A stretch of 64,000 bases of DNA. It comes from Linyphia triangularis. Its lineage: Eukaryota > Arthropoda > Arachnida > Araneae > Linyphiidae. Positions 23,553 to 34,992 of the stretch are shown piece after piece. The notes under the pieces were generated by a model that was given only the letters and a program-made list of their open reading frames with translations, was not told the origin of the DNA and searched no databases. Both the position numbers and the translations under genes were made by a program. The stretch covers positions 41,116,785 through 41,180,784 of the forward strand of contig OZ021721.1 of assembly GCA_963978545.1 (NCBI GenBank), given 5' to 3'. The number at the start of each line of letters is the position of its first letter. Within the stretch, counting starts at the first letter, position 1.

Positions 23553-23984
23553 CTTCTACTTTTTGGACGTGATATATTATCAAAGCTTTTTTAATAACTT
23601 TTTAACAATCACTCGCTACTATTGTACTTATTTATGTATGAAGGAATTAAAAATGGACAGTAATAACTTATTTTCGTATTGTGTTAAATTAAAGGATAAT
23701 TTAAATAACAAGTGGTTGTGCTAAATTTTAAACATTATGACACGCAGGAGGGTACATATTTCAACTGCTTCAGGTCTCAAAGAAAGAAAATACGATAAAT
23801 TTGTTCATTTCTATTCACATGTTTAAAAACACAACCGAAATTCAGTAGGTAATCCGAAACACACTTTTCAAAGTGAATAACTGCTTGGATTCATTTTCAA
23901 AAATATCGTGTCGTCGATATCCATGCTTCATCACAACAAATACTCTTGCCGACAATGTTGTCAGATGTAGTATTTTTAATACCA

Positions 23985-24240
23985 CGCTATTGTTTTTCCA
24001 GCATCAATATTTTGATTTAGTGCCTCAGAAAGTCTTAATTTTTTTAATACTATTGAAATTTCAATATAAAAATATACATTGTGAAAAATTGCCTACCTGA
24101 CAATTTTAAATCGGAGGTCTACCAGTTAGTCGACCAGAGCCTCTACCCGCTACACTGCGCATAAGTGGTCTGGCAAAAGTCGAAGCTCCGCCCCTTCAAC
24201 TCGCCCTGTTTAAGTCTACCCATGTAAACCAGGCTTAACA
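23985..24240 (+). repeat. Dispersed repeat, copy 1
   Basis: AAAATTGCCTACCTGACAAT and CGGAGGTCTACCAG match the reverse complement of about 28080-28210, as does the upstream AAGTCTTAxTTTTT..AGTACTATTGAA block. The end has CCCATGTAAACCAGGCTTA, like the words at the 8236 hairpin. It lies upstream of the beta-sarcoglycan exons. Confidence 0.6.
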
Positions 24241-25108
24241 AACAGGAAATAAGATCTATAATAGATACTAATGGCTTAAAATACAACCCATATTTTGAGA
24301 AAAACATAAAATCAATTTCTAACTGATTAAAAGAAGTCGGAAAACAAAAAGGCCCAACTCGTTGCTAATATTAAAGTGGATCCCCTGTGTATGGATCTAG
24401 TCTTTAAAATTTTTCTTCTTAGACTTGAAAATTTTAATTATTGACAAACAATTTTAAATTGTAGCTAAACTTATAAATGTTAGTTTAAGTTTCAAAGTTG
24501 AAGTAGTATTCTTTTTTAAGTAGAATGTTTCTTAAAAATTAAATAAATAGGTTTAATTAGTTTTGCATGTTTGTCAAAATACTATGTTTTTTTAAATATA
24601 CAACTGTTTTTTTGCTAAAATGTTATTTGACTTGTTACATTTTTTGGAAATTTGCAATTTTTTGTTGGTATTAAAACAAGCTTTGGAAAGAGTATGTCTG
24701 TGTTAGATAACTTGTATAAATTTTTGTGTTTGGTTAGGTTCCCTTTGTAAAGTATTTGAATTGTTTCATACCATGAGGCTTTTTCCACTCTAGCTCAGTT
24801 TCTTTAATAAGACCTGTCCTAAGTGATATATTATTACTAAAATTTCTACCTATTTTTTTTAGAAATCTTGCTGTGCCCCTTGTAATGGTTATTTATTGTT
24901 GAATAGACGTATGTCCACTTTTTATTTGAAATCACCTTTTAAAGGTTTCTTTTTCTTGATGTTTAGATGCTTCTGATAATATAAAGGTTCATTTATAACT
25001 GTATCCCATGACTAAATTATATTTCCTGAAAAATATTCTTTATTGTTCAAAGGGCTCATGCCCTAAATATATGCCCTTTCTGCACTAAATTGTGAAAGTG
25101 AAACCCAG
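24241..25108. other. AT-rich stretch, presumed beta-sarcoglycan intron
   Basis: No coding signal seen. If the 25109-25212 exon is right, this is the 3' part of the preceding intron. CTGCACTAAATTGTGAAAG..ACCCAG at its end gives a possible acceptor. Confidence 0.4.
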
Positions 25109-25212
25109 TAGATGTTCCGAGTCTCTTTCAAGGTTTGGCTCTTCAGACTCAAAGAACTATTTGTAACTATATTGCATTAATATTTTTATTGATTCAGTTC
25201 ATAAATTCATTC
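25109..25212 (+). CDS. SGCB: Beta-sarcoglycan, probable exon with the transmembrane start
   Basis: Translation ending at 25212 reads DVPSLFQGLALQTQRTICN and then the hydrophobic YIALIFLLIQFINSF. Joined to the next exon (VIVVLLSVLRIG) it gives one membrane span of the right length. The spacing from the I-N pair to R-I-G is 11 residues, as in human beta-sarcoglycan, and G-L sits at about the same distance. The junction falls inside the transmembrane span and is phase 0, as in human exon 2/3. The donor is GTATTC (weak). The acceptor is uncertain: CCCAG at 25104-25108 or TTTCAAG at 25126-25132. The 5' exons were not found. Confidence 0.55.
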
Positions 25213-25405
25213 GTATTCAATTTACTAAATTTTGTCACGGTCAAACTTCAAGTAATGATTAAATGTAAGAATGTGATCTATACTGTCACAGAAAGAGAAA
25301 TAAGAGATTTTCTTAAGAGTGTAATGGTAGTTCACATGAAATTAGCACAAGTTTTTCTATGGCAGACTTAAAAAGGTATTTTATAGTTTACTGATTTATT
25401 TTCAG

Positions 25406-25588
25406 GTCATCGTTGTTTTGTTAAGTGTACTTCGTATTGGCTATGGAATGGAAAGTATGGAATTCATCACCGGTGGAAGATTATTGAGATTCCTCAATCA
25501 TGCTGATTTGGGAACTATTATTCCTGATTCCGGAGTTATTGGTGGATTCTCTGACAGTGATTTGCCTATTATTGGAAATAACCAGCCT
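25406..25588 (+). CDS. SGCB: Beta-sarcoglycan exon (end of membrane span, start of ectodomain)
   Basis: Preceded by TTTTCAG and followed by GTAATT, this 61-codon exon starts and ends in phase 0. It encodes VIVVLLSVLRIGYGMESMEF, then GGRLLRF, GTIIPDSGVIGGF and ends IIGNNQP. R-I-G-x-x-x-x-S-M-E-F, LLRF and the terminal GNNQP are characteristic of beta-sarcoglycan. Human exon 3 is 186 bp, against 183 bp here. Beta-sarcoglycan is a type II membrane glycoprotein of the sarcoglycan complex, which binds the dystrophin complex at the muscle plasma membrane. Confidence 0.93.
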
Positions 25589-27597
25589 GTAATTAAAATT
25601 TTACTTTGCTATTTTATTTCTAGTTCAAGATTTTTAAATTTTTATTTTCAATTAAATGATTTCAGATATTTACATTTTAAAATATAGCAATATGAAACTG
25701 ACAAAATTTTAAATATTTCAAAAGCATATTGACTAGACTATTCTAAAATTGGAGTTTAAAGAAAATGATGTCTGAAAACATTTGCAAGGATTTGAATCTT
25801 TTTAATATTATTATGGTAGATAATAGTGATTTAACAAAATTCATTATTTGTTATTTGCAAGTTTTATTATTTGTTATTTGCAAGTTTTATTATTTGTTAC
25901 TCTCAAGTTTTATGTGTATTTTTTATTTAACTTTTCACAGTTTAGCTTATTTTTCTTTTTTAAAGTTGATAACTCTAATTTTATTGAGGAATAGAGCAGG
26001 TTCTGTAGTAATAATAATAATAAAGCTAAAATTTTCTAATCTGCTTTTGTTAATTCAAGCTATCTTGTTAATGAGAGATGTAGTCAATTTAATAGTGTTA
26101 AAATGAGAAGTTAAGGTACAGTTGTGTAAAAGAGTAAACCAATTGAGTAAAGAAGTTGTGAAAGATGTAACCAAGTTTAAAAGGATAAATATGTATAAAT
26201 ATAAACCAACTTAAAAATTATTAATTAATCAATACTGTAAGGACTGATAAACTTTTATTGCTAATATATACTTTTCATTTACGGCTGTATTTTGTTCTGA
26301 TAAAAATAATTTTTCAGAGCAAGACAAAATTTAAATAACTTTAACAGGTTTGGATTTTTTTTAAGTAATTTATGCAATTGAATTCGACTAAAGATATTTT
26401 GCCCTACAACCTTTCTTTGTACTGTTAGAGCAAGCTCACAACAGGGCTGTAATGTAGGTGTGATTACATGAACACTGTTCTGGGAAATTTCCTAAGTTCC
26501 AATGAAATTATATTTGATCCCAACTAATGTATATCAGTTGATAAATCCCCAATAAAGCAATTTAGTGCAGAATACTGATTCCCTGTTTGCTGATTTATGC
26601 CACTGCTGGAGAGGCTAGACTAAGACTGGCAAGGTTTTCTGACGCTTTCTTTTGTAGCACTTTCAAATTTGTGGAATCTCTGCTACTTTAGCATTGCTTA
26701 AGTTTTCTTTGAATTATGAATTAGTCTTCATTATATTTGGGTATTTTGAGTGAAAATTCTCAAAATTCAAAGAGGTTATGGTATTTTATAAAAAATTTAA
26801 GTATTAAAGACAATGAAGGATACATTTCTTCATTTTACAACTCACTTGTGTGTGCAAATTATCTTAAAAGCCCTATTATAATATTATTATTATTATATTT
26901 TGTAGAAATATTTTAGATAATATATAACTTTAACCAACTTAACACTCACAGTTTTTTTTTTTTTCCCTCAATGTTCTCCAAAAGAAATGTAGAATTTATT
27001 TAATAAATTCCAATTTTGTTATATGTCAAAGTATAATTAGTTTTAGCTTTTATTATATGTTAATCTTCATGCAAAATGTATTTAAAGTCATAAAAAACAA
27101 TTTGTATATTACATTTATCATATGATCATAATATGATGGAGTTTAATCCATGGTTCAAAGATTCTTTTAATTTCACTATACATTAGAAATTATTTCAATA
27201 GAGCTTATTTCAGTTGATTAAGTATTCTCTTGTTCTTACAAACAATCCATCCCCAGTTTGACTTCAATGAAAAATATTTGCATTAATAATTTTGTGGATT
27301 ATGGGTTAGATTTTTAAGGGGCAATGGTCATACTGTAACATTTAGATCACTGAGGGTACCCAAAATTCAAGTAGCGAATATCTGCATTTGTCTTAAATGA
27401 AAACTTCCACCATGCCAGATAGTTATTCAAACATAAGAAAAATATTATAAGCTGAGGAAGTTTGGGTTGAAACACATATTCTGAAGTAATTATGGAGCCT
27501 GAAATTTGTCTTCATTTCTGGTTGATTGGTTTTTTACTATACATTGCAAAAATGATTGGTCATAAATAATTAGCTTAACAAAGAACTTCTTTTCTAG
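25589..27597. other. Beta-sarcoglycan intron, about 2.0 kb
   Basis: Donor GTAATT and acceptor TTTTCTAG. Non-coding and AT-rich. It contains three tandem copies of an ATTTGTTATTTGCAAGTTTT-like unit at about 25843-25912. No mobile element was recognised. Confidence 0.75.
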
Positions 27598-27807
27598 ATA
27601 ATTTTTCGCACAAGTTCCGGTTTGAATTTTGGCAAGTATGGACCCAGTATGGAAATCCACCATGATCATACTCTTATTTCTGGCATTGATGAATTCCTAC
27701 TTCAAAGCCCAACAACTGGAAAAGATATTTTCTCAACAGAATACAAAGATTTTAAATTACCTAAAGGTGTTTCGCACTTAAGTGTAAAAGAAGCTCATAT
27801 TTCCAGG
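27598..27807 (+). CDS. SGCB: Beta-sarcoglycan exon (ectodomain)
   Basis: A 70-codon phase-0 exon with acceptor TTTCTAG and donor GTAATA. It encodes IIFRTSSGLNFGKYGPSMEI near the start, then TGKDIFSTEYKDFKLPKGV and SHLSVKEAHISR at the end. The F-S-T-[DE]-Y and LP.GV..L.V..A blocks align with human exon 4 (192 bp). This part of the ectodomain forms the beta-strand-rich stalk shared by beta, gamma and delta sarcoglycans. Long downstream sequence is intron. Confidence 0.93.
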
Positions 27808-28079
27808 GTAATAATTTAAAATGTTTATATACAATACTTACAATGTAATTAATATATTGAGTGCCACACGAATTCTTAAGAAATTCCCCTTCAGGCCCTG
27901 TGTGCTTCTCAAAAGCACTGATATTGCCATATAGCAATGCGAAGCGCGCTACTAACAAATAGAAATTTACTCGATACAGCTGTTTAAATGTATTAGGGCC
28001 ATTGTTTCTTATCGCAATAGAAGATATTTACATTTAGAATAAAATGCTTATAGACATTCATTCCACAAGTTTACGCAGC

Positions 28080-28330
28080 CTTGCCAGACCTCGGACTTAA
28101 AATTCTTAGGTAGGCAATTTTTCTCAAGGGTGCTTTCGATATAGTACTATGTTTAATTATATTTTTACCTATTGAAATTCAATAGTACTTCAAAAACTAA
28201 GACTTCCTGCACTTTAAAAAGTATTAAGAATGGCAGTATGTCAAATTATAAGTGTGGGAAAAACAACAGCAATATAAATTTTTTAATTAATAATGCCCCA
28301 TAAAAAATATAATATGAGCAACATATAAAA
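28080..28330 (-). repeat. Dispersed repeat, copy 2, inverted relative to 23985-24240
   Basis: In reverse complement it carries GAAAAATTGCCTACCTAAGA, TCCGAGGTCTGGCAAG and the AAGTCTTAG..AGTACTATTGAA block. With copy 1 it brackets beta-sarcoglycan exons between 25109 and 27807. Confidence 0.6.
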
Positions 28331-28456
28331 CGTCAGTTATATATGTATTAACACAATTGTGTATAAATATGTAATGAAACATCATTTTATTTATACAGAG
28401 AGAAACTACAAAAAAAAATTAAATATTTTATTTCAAGAAAAAAAAGTACAGTACCA

Positions 28457-28713
28457 TATATCTGTACCCCGGAAGGTAAAGGACAACATGTCACATTTTT
28501 GTATTTGTTCAGGAAAGCCAATTTTCCATAACTTTAAGCTTTTAACATTTGTTTAAATTTTTTTTATCGTTACTTATAGAAACATCTTAAGGAAAGTTTT
28601 TCACATTGTTATTGGTATTGATATGTAATTGGAAGTATTGGTCATAGTATTTATTTATGACAATTAACTAAAAAAATGGACGTGGTGTCCTTTACCTCCA
28701 GAACACAGATATT
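28457..28713. mobile_element. MITE, 257 bp, ATATCTGT ends
   Basis: Left ATATCTGTACCCCGGAAGGT and right (reverse complement) ATATCTGTGTTCTGGAGGT both continue into AAAGGACA.CA.GTC and a T-run, giving inverted ends of about 40 bp. It has no coding capacity and lies in a host intron. Confidence 0.75.
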
Positions 28714-29200
28714 TCCCTTCAGGAATTACAACTCCCAATAATACATCAAACCAGATGATAATTGATAGATTGACAAAACATATAAACCTTTTTTCTTAAC
28801 TGCTAGGTCAGTTGTTGGCAGTATACAAAATACTTGGTTGAATTGGATATTTTCTTGCAAAAAAGAGTTAAACCGTGGCTATTCTAAGCCTGTATATGAT
28901 TTCAGCAAAGTCTGAACTGCTGAAAATAGTATGTCCTAGGGGGAATGCTTTCTATGTCATCTTTCAAAGGCAAAGTGTCTTGCATTTGCATCTCAAAAGA
29001 AAGAAGTCCAGAAGATTAAACAAAGAATATGATACTATACATCAAAGACTACAAAGCACCCAAGCTGAGAATTGAACTTGCAAATTCTCACACATGACTG
29101 TCAATGATTTTTTTTTATCTTTCTGACAAAAGATTAAACATATTCTTGCATAATATAGAAGCTTTTTTCAATTTATAAGGTTGTGTGTGACCCTCTAGAA

Positions 29201-29893
29201 CAGCGTTCGCTACTAACTTTTATTGGCGGGTTGTATGACTTATGTTGGAGCTTTCCACAGGCCGGATACACCAATATATGTATCTTTAATTATTATTGAT
29301 TTAACAATACTTAGCATTTTATAAAACTAAAAGAAAATATTGATTTTTTTTATATGAATAAAATTGCAATTGATATTTTATTATTTTTTTTCTTTTTCAA
29401 ATATTTAAAAATAATAATTTTAATTATTAGTAAATCAAAGTCTGAAAAAGAAATTAATCTTTTGTTCCAACTTGACAATGCGACTTATCCTAACTTTTCA
29501 TAAAAGTATTTAAACCGTACTTCCAGATTACCCTGTTTTAGTCGGTATCAATTGTTAGACGATGATTGTCAAAATCATTCAGTTTATTTTAAGATAGAGT
29601 TTCTGTCTGTTGCAGCCAATCTTAATAAATTTTTCAAATGAGATCCAGTTAAGTTATTCCTGTTTCTATTCTTGATGAAAACCATCTTGCTGAAAGCTTC
29701 TTCATTTAGTTTCTTCAGAATTTAAAGAATGTTCTGCAAAATTACCACATACTATTTTGGATAAAATACAGTTATGTAAAAAAAAAAAGTCCATGCTGAG
29801 AAACTTGATTTTCTTCTGTGTTCTGCGGGCGGGCCGTAGAAAAATTAGTTGTGGGCTGTATCCAGCATGCGGGCCACATAGTGGCTAACGCTA
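29201..29893. mobile_element. Non-autonomous hAT element, 693 bp
   Basis: A perfect 8-bp duplication CTCTAGAA flanks it (29193-29200 and 29894-29901). The ends are CAGCGTTCGCTACT and, inverted, TAGCGTTAGCCACT. Subterminal GGCGGGTTGT, AGGCCGGATAC, GCGGGCGGGCCG and GCATGCGGGCCAC words are typical of hAT MITEs. There is no transposase frame. The intact duplication implies a fairly recent insertion into the host intron. Confidence 0.9.
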
Positions 29894-30046
29894 CTCTAGA
29901 ATGTTGACAGAATGTTTGTCAATATCAAAAAATTATAAATATTATTGAAAATATTGATGTACATTATTTCCATGTTATAAAAAAATATGCTAAATGTACA
30001 TACATAAGTTTTTATTCCAAACTGTGGAATTTTAAACAGAACAATA

Positions 30047-30313
30047 TGTACCGCCTGAAGCTCAGTGTGTGTATTTTTGCAGCAACAAATGGTCTGGCAA
30101 GTTCTTGTTGTTAACAAACAATCTTTATTAGTGGACTGTAGTTGTAGGGGGCTTTTCAAAGCTCTATTTCATATCCACAGAGAGACTTCTCTTTTACATA
30201 ACCGCTCAAGTGGCGGGATCCAATTAGAATGAATGCATAACGAAGGGGAAAGGGTTAGAGGGATGGAGCTGCGCAAAAGGATTGTGCAGTACAATTAATT
30301 ACAGGCGGAACCA
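30047..30313 (-). repeat. 3' LTR of BEL/Pao element 2
   Basis: Plus-strand TGTACCGCCTGAAGCTCAG to GGCGGAACCA. It matches the 5' LTR (35853-36119) with only a few differences, for example CGCCTG against CGTCCG and GCGCAAAAG against GCACAAAAG. That suggests a young insertion. Confidence 0.9.
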
Positions 30314-30587
30314 TCCCGGCCCACGTTGAAATAACATTTCAATATTATTACAACAAAATAGAACAATTAAGAAGTATAAAATAAAAAATTTAGCAAATAC
30401 AATGCAGAAAAATTCAAAAAATTATGAAATACAATAATTATAAAAATAAAATTATAGGAAATACAATTAAACAATTGAAAACATTATGCAAGACAATTTA
30501 ATTGACAGGCAATAAACAAATTTTCAAAATACTTCTTTTATATACACCGGAAGGAGTTTTGACAGTAACTACTCTTATTTTACCATC

Positions 30588-31707
30588 TTATCCTAAAATG
30601 ACATCCTGAATTCTACCCATAGTCCACTTACCAGGAGGTAAGTTGTCATCTTTCAGCAATACCATTGAACCACAGGTAACATTATTTTTATCAAATTGCC
30701 ATTTATTTCCGTCTTGCAAATTATTCAAATAATCAATTTTCCATTTGCGCCAAATGATTTGCACCAATTTGTTTACCCTTTGCCAATGACTCAAATAACT
30801 ATCCCTTTTAACAGTATAGTCGGGTTCAGGAATACTATTTATGGGTCTGCCTATTAGAAAATGTCCTGGTGTTAGAACTTCATAGTAATTTGGGTCAGAG
30901 GACATAGGAGTAAGGGGTCGACTATTAAGTATTCCCTCAATTTGTGTTGTCACAGTAATAAACTCTTCAAGTGTTAACCGTGTACTGCCAATTGTTCTCC
31001 GAAAATGACTTTTAAATGCCTTAATATTTTATTCCCACAGACCCCCGAAATTAGGAGATTTTGGTAGAATAAATTTCCATACAACTTCTTCATTTGTTAA
31101 ATAACCTGACAAATCATCTGTAGGGTTTCTAAATAAGTTGTACAAACGTTTCAATTCTTTGCTGCACCCAACCAGATTCGTGTCATTATCAGAAAAAAAT
31201 GGTTGAACTTTTTCCTCTACGACTAAAAAACCTTTTTAATGTAGCTATCATAGTTTCTGATGTCAGATCAGTGACAACTTCTATATGTATTGCCTTAGTA
31301 ACAAAACAAATAAATAGAGCTATGTAACATTTATGATAAATGCCCTTACGTTCTCCCTTAAATTTTATTTGAAATGGGCCTGCAAAATCTATACCTACAT
31401 GAGTAAATGGAGAGCTAGGAGTTACTCTTTCGGTAGGAAGATTTCCCATAATCTGTTCGACAGCTCTTGGTTTATTTTTAGAACAAGTGACACATTCATA
31501 AACTATTTTTCTAGCAAGGTTTCTACCACCTAAAGGCCAGAATTCTTGTCTCACTAGATAAAGTAAAGTTTGTGCACCTACATGCAAATATTTAAGATGA
31601 AAATAAGTCACTATAAGCTGTGTTAAGCTATGATTTCTAGGGAGTAGAATTGGGAATTTCTTATCATAGGATAAATTTGCATTATTTAATCTACCACCTA
31701 CACGCAC
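30588..31707 (-). pseudogene. BEL/Pao integrase (broken in two)
   Basis: The first part (31707-31189) has the zinc-binding H..C-x2-C (KYLHVGAQTLLY, CVTCSKNK), VGIDFAGPF with the first catalytic Asp, and VVTDLTSETM. A frame change near 31200 sits in a T-run and a stop lies near 31033 inside the FGGLWE..K block with the catalytic Glu. The C-terminal part (30953-30588) carries ILNSRPLTP and YEVLTPGHFLIG, then WQRVNKLVQIIWRKW of the DUF5641 tail. Integrase inserts element cDNA into the genome; this copy cannot. Confidence 0.88.
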
Positions 31708-33720
31708 AATTTGTTTTCATCAAGAAAAGGATGTAAAGAACTCACCTGACTTTTCTTTAAATCTTTACCCTTTTTTAATGAATTAATTTCATCACTGAAA
31801 ACCATTACCTGTACTTCTCTAATTAAGTACCACTTAGCTTCTTTAAGCTCATTAACTTTAAGTAGACCTGTTTTTCTAGCTGCATTTCTCACATTAAATA
31901 TAAACCTGAAAACATAACTTAGAATTCTAATCAATTTCACAAAACTATTGAAGACCTGAAGAATATTTGATATGAAATCTGAACTAGATGACACAGTTAA
32001 TGAAATAGTTGTGTTCTTAAGTTCACACAAGTAAGGTTTTTCTTCAAATGAGTTTACGGGTAATTCCACAGGCTCTTGTATGAGAGGGTCATTCACCAGG
32101 GAAGGGCCTTGCCACCATAAACTCATTGTTATTAACTCTTGAGGGGTGGCACTCCTCGAAATAATATCAGCTGGATTACTGCTGGAAGGAATATGTTTCC
32201 ATTGGCACTGCTCAGTTAGATTTTGTATTTTTGACACTCGATTGGCGATAAAGGTTTTCAACTTAATTGCTGGTGTTTTTATCCAAGCCAATGCAATGGT
32301 TGAATCTGTAAACAGTATTATATCATCAATATTCATTTTTAGAGCAAGACGAACTTTTTGCACTAATTGAGACAATATGAGACATCCACTTAATTCGAGA
32401 CGAGGAATCGTGAGCACTTTAATGGGGGACACTTGTGATTTACTAGCGATGAGCTTCGTGGTTGTTAAAGATTCACTAGTTATGCACTGCAAGTACACTG
32501 CTGCACCGTATGCTGCTTGCGAAGCATCTGCGAAGCCCAAAAGTATGGCTTTTTCAAAGGTATCTGTTAAGATATATCTATCTATTTTGATATCCTCGAT
32601 TGCCTTAAAGGAAGAAACAAAGTTTATCCACTCACCCAAAACTGATTCAGGAAGGGTGTCATCCCAGTCCAGTTTTTGTAGCCAAAGTTTTTGTAGAAAT
32701 ATCTTGGCCTTCGTGATAATGGGTCCTACCAGTCCTAAGGGGTCGTAAAGCCTTGCGATGACACTTAACACTTCACGCTTTGTGTAGGACGATTTCTCAG
32801 CAACTGTAACTTTGTATGTAAATATGTCTTCTCCAGGGTGCCAGCTCACGCCAAGTGTCTTCACTGCCACCTCAGCATTCGTAGAGAAGTGGTGCTCCCT
32901 TTCTGTCGACTCCTTGCTATTCATCAGTTGTTTCGAGTTTGAGCTCCATTTATAAAGAGTCATTCCACATGTCTTGAGTATATCTTGTAACTGCTCCTGC
33001 AGCACTGCAGTAGAGTCTAGATCTTGACCACCGGAAACTATGTCGTCCATGTAAACATCCTGCATTAGTATTGTAGCTGCTAGTGGAAATTTCTCAGCTT
33101 CATCTTGAGCCAACTGCTTCAGTGTCCGGATAGCAAGGAATGGAGCACACGCCGTGCCGTACGTTACTGTTTTAAGTTGATAAGTGACTGGCTCCGAGTC
33201 CGCTTCTTTCCTCCAGATAATTCTAAGAAGATCACGTTGTTGAGGATCGATGAGAATCTGCCGGAACATCTGGTGGATATCAGTTGTAAAAGCCTATTTA
33301 TGCTTTCGAAATCTAGTAATTATTTCAAAAATATCTTCCTTGACCTCACCTTTCAATAGACAGTCATTAAGGCTATTCCCATTAGTTGAAGGTGCGGATG
33401 CATTAAAAACAACTCTTAACTTTGTTGTCACATTGTCAGGTTTGTAGACACCATGGTGAGGAAGGTAATAAATAGGCTTAGATGGCTCAGTAGCAACTTC
33501 GCTTAATTTCTCCATGTGATCCAGGTCCAAGTATTCCCGCATGAAATCTTGGTACATAGTTTTCATCAGAAGATCCTTTGACAGTCTCTTCCATTGTTGA
33601 TTCAACCGTCTTTCAGCTAGTTGTTTAGAGTCACCCAAAGTCTGTATGTCTGAAGTTGGCATCTGCACAATAAATCGACCATTTTTATCTCGTTGATGAG
33701 TACTTAGGAAGTGATTCTCA
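31698..33720 (-). pseudogene. BEL/Pao reverse transcriptase and RNase H
   Basis: The frame is open from about 33720 through 33668 (MPTSDIQTLGDSKQLAERRL, YYLPHHGVYKP, TTKLRVVFNAS) to a single stop at 33294-33296, then from 33269 to 31698. Motif A (TTDIHQMFRQI), motif B (YGTACAPFLAIRTL) and YMDD at 33042-33053 are intact. RNase H follows (GFADASQAAYGAAVYLQ, LFTDSTIALAWIK, NPADIISRS). The stop lies two residues before motif A, so no full RT can be made from this copy without readthrough. Confidence 0.9.
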
Positions 33721-33896
33721 CAATAAAGCTCTTCTTCACTCGTGGGGATGCTCTCTGGAATAGCTTCTATTTCCCAAAACCTTTGTAAACAGTCATCTAA
33801 TATTTCCGGTTGCGAAATAAATCCACAATAGTTTGTTGCACCAGGCGATTCGACAGTCCCAGTTGCTATGTACCCGAAAACCGTATTTCTAAATAT

Positions 33897-34178
33897 CTAT
33901 CCTGGACTACCAGCTTGAGTTTCGGGCTGAATAATGTCATAAAATATCTCTGCAACAAGAAGGATATCTATTTTACTGGGCGTGGCGAAATATGGGTCAG
34001 CTAAATCCGTTGGCACTTTCAGATGGTCTACATTTATACTGGAAGTTGGAAGCAAATCGGTAATTTTGTTCACTACATGAAAGTCAAGTACTCTGGTAAA
34101 TGTCCGATCCCTATTTCCTACGATAGCTTCAATCGGAGACGTTATTTCCATTTGAGCGCCTCCCAACGTAGACACCAC
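33897..34178 (-). pseudogene. BEL/Pao protease C-terminal part
   Basis: This 93-residue stretch follows the gag/protease frame after a slip in the A-run near 34190. It includes DLLPTSSINVDHLKVPTDLA and KIDILLVAEIFYDII, the conserved region after BEL proteases (L-A-D-P-x-F ... D-[IL]-L-[IL]-G-A). A further short decayed part leads to the RT frame at about 33830. Confidence 0.72.
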
Positions 34179-34992
34179 AAAATTCAGCTTCTTTTTTTTT
34201 AATCCCTAAGTGAGCAATAAATTCCGACTTTACGAAATTCAATTGGCTCCCTGAGCCAAGAACTGCCCTTCCAGAAATGTACTTTTTCGAAGATGGATTC
34301 CATACACAGATTAATGCAGTTGAAAGAACGGCTTGTTTTGACTTATCACTCACACAGGAAAGAGAGGGGGAAGGAATGATTTGCATGCTCTCGTATGGCG
34401 CCGATGTCGGATTAAGCGAACTTGTTGATTGAATTCCTATTGCTGATTCAGGATTCTTTATGGGGCATAATAAAGAATTATGTCTAGCATCTCGGCACCA
34501 TCTACAAACATGTTTCGATCTGCAGTTGTGATAAAAGTGCAATCCTAAGCATTTAAAACAGAGCTTGTTTTTTAAAACTATTTCTTTTCGTTGCGGCATA
34601 TTCATTTCTAAGAATTTATCACATTTATAAAGCACATGATTCTCGTTGGCGCTATTTCCCTTACACAGAATACAGGGCAAAACTGGGTTAGATGATTTCA
34701 CCATAAGTGACCTTGGCTTGTTAAAGTTACGCTCTTGATATTTAGGTTTTATGGAAGTACTTTTACTCACATTATCTAAAACTTGGGAACGCTTTTCCAA
34801 GAATAAAATTAAATCATCAAGCAGAGGAACTTCATTTGAACTTATTGATAATTCATATTGCTTTCGCGTCTCAGGATCTAATTTTTGCAAAACTAGATTT
34901 AATATTAATATATCCGAAAGATTATTGGTTTCAAACTTCAGAACTTTTAATGCACGAATGTTCTTTTTAACATTGTCAATTAGACTTCTCAA
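34129..34992 (-). pseudogene. BEL/Pao gag C-terminus, zinc knuckles and protease start
   Basis: The capsid end (LVLQKLDPETRKQYELSIS) is followed by two zinc knuckles: CFKCLGLHFYHNC and CRWCRDARHNSLLC. A linker leads to the aspartic protease motif, which reads AVLGSGSQLNF. The catalytic Asp expected before S/G is a Gly here (codon 34255-34257 on the minus strand), so this protease should be inactive. Protease sequence continues in another frame (34178-33897, GGAQMEITSPIEAIVGNRD). Confidence 0.82.

Noticed and set aside
23341..23583. 80-residue minus-strand frame
   Set aside because: It is translation through a SINE.
30043..30313. Short frames repeated at about 30 kb and 36 kb
   Set aside because: These are the two LTRs of the same BEL/Pao element.
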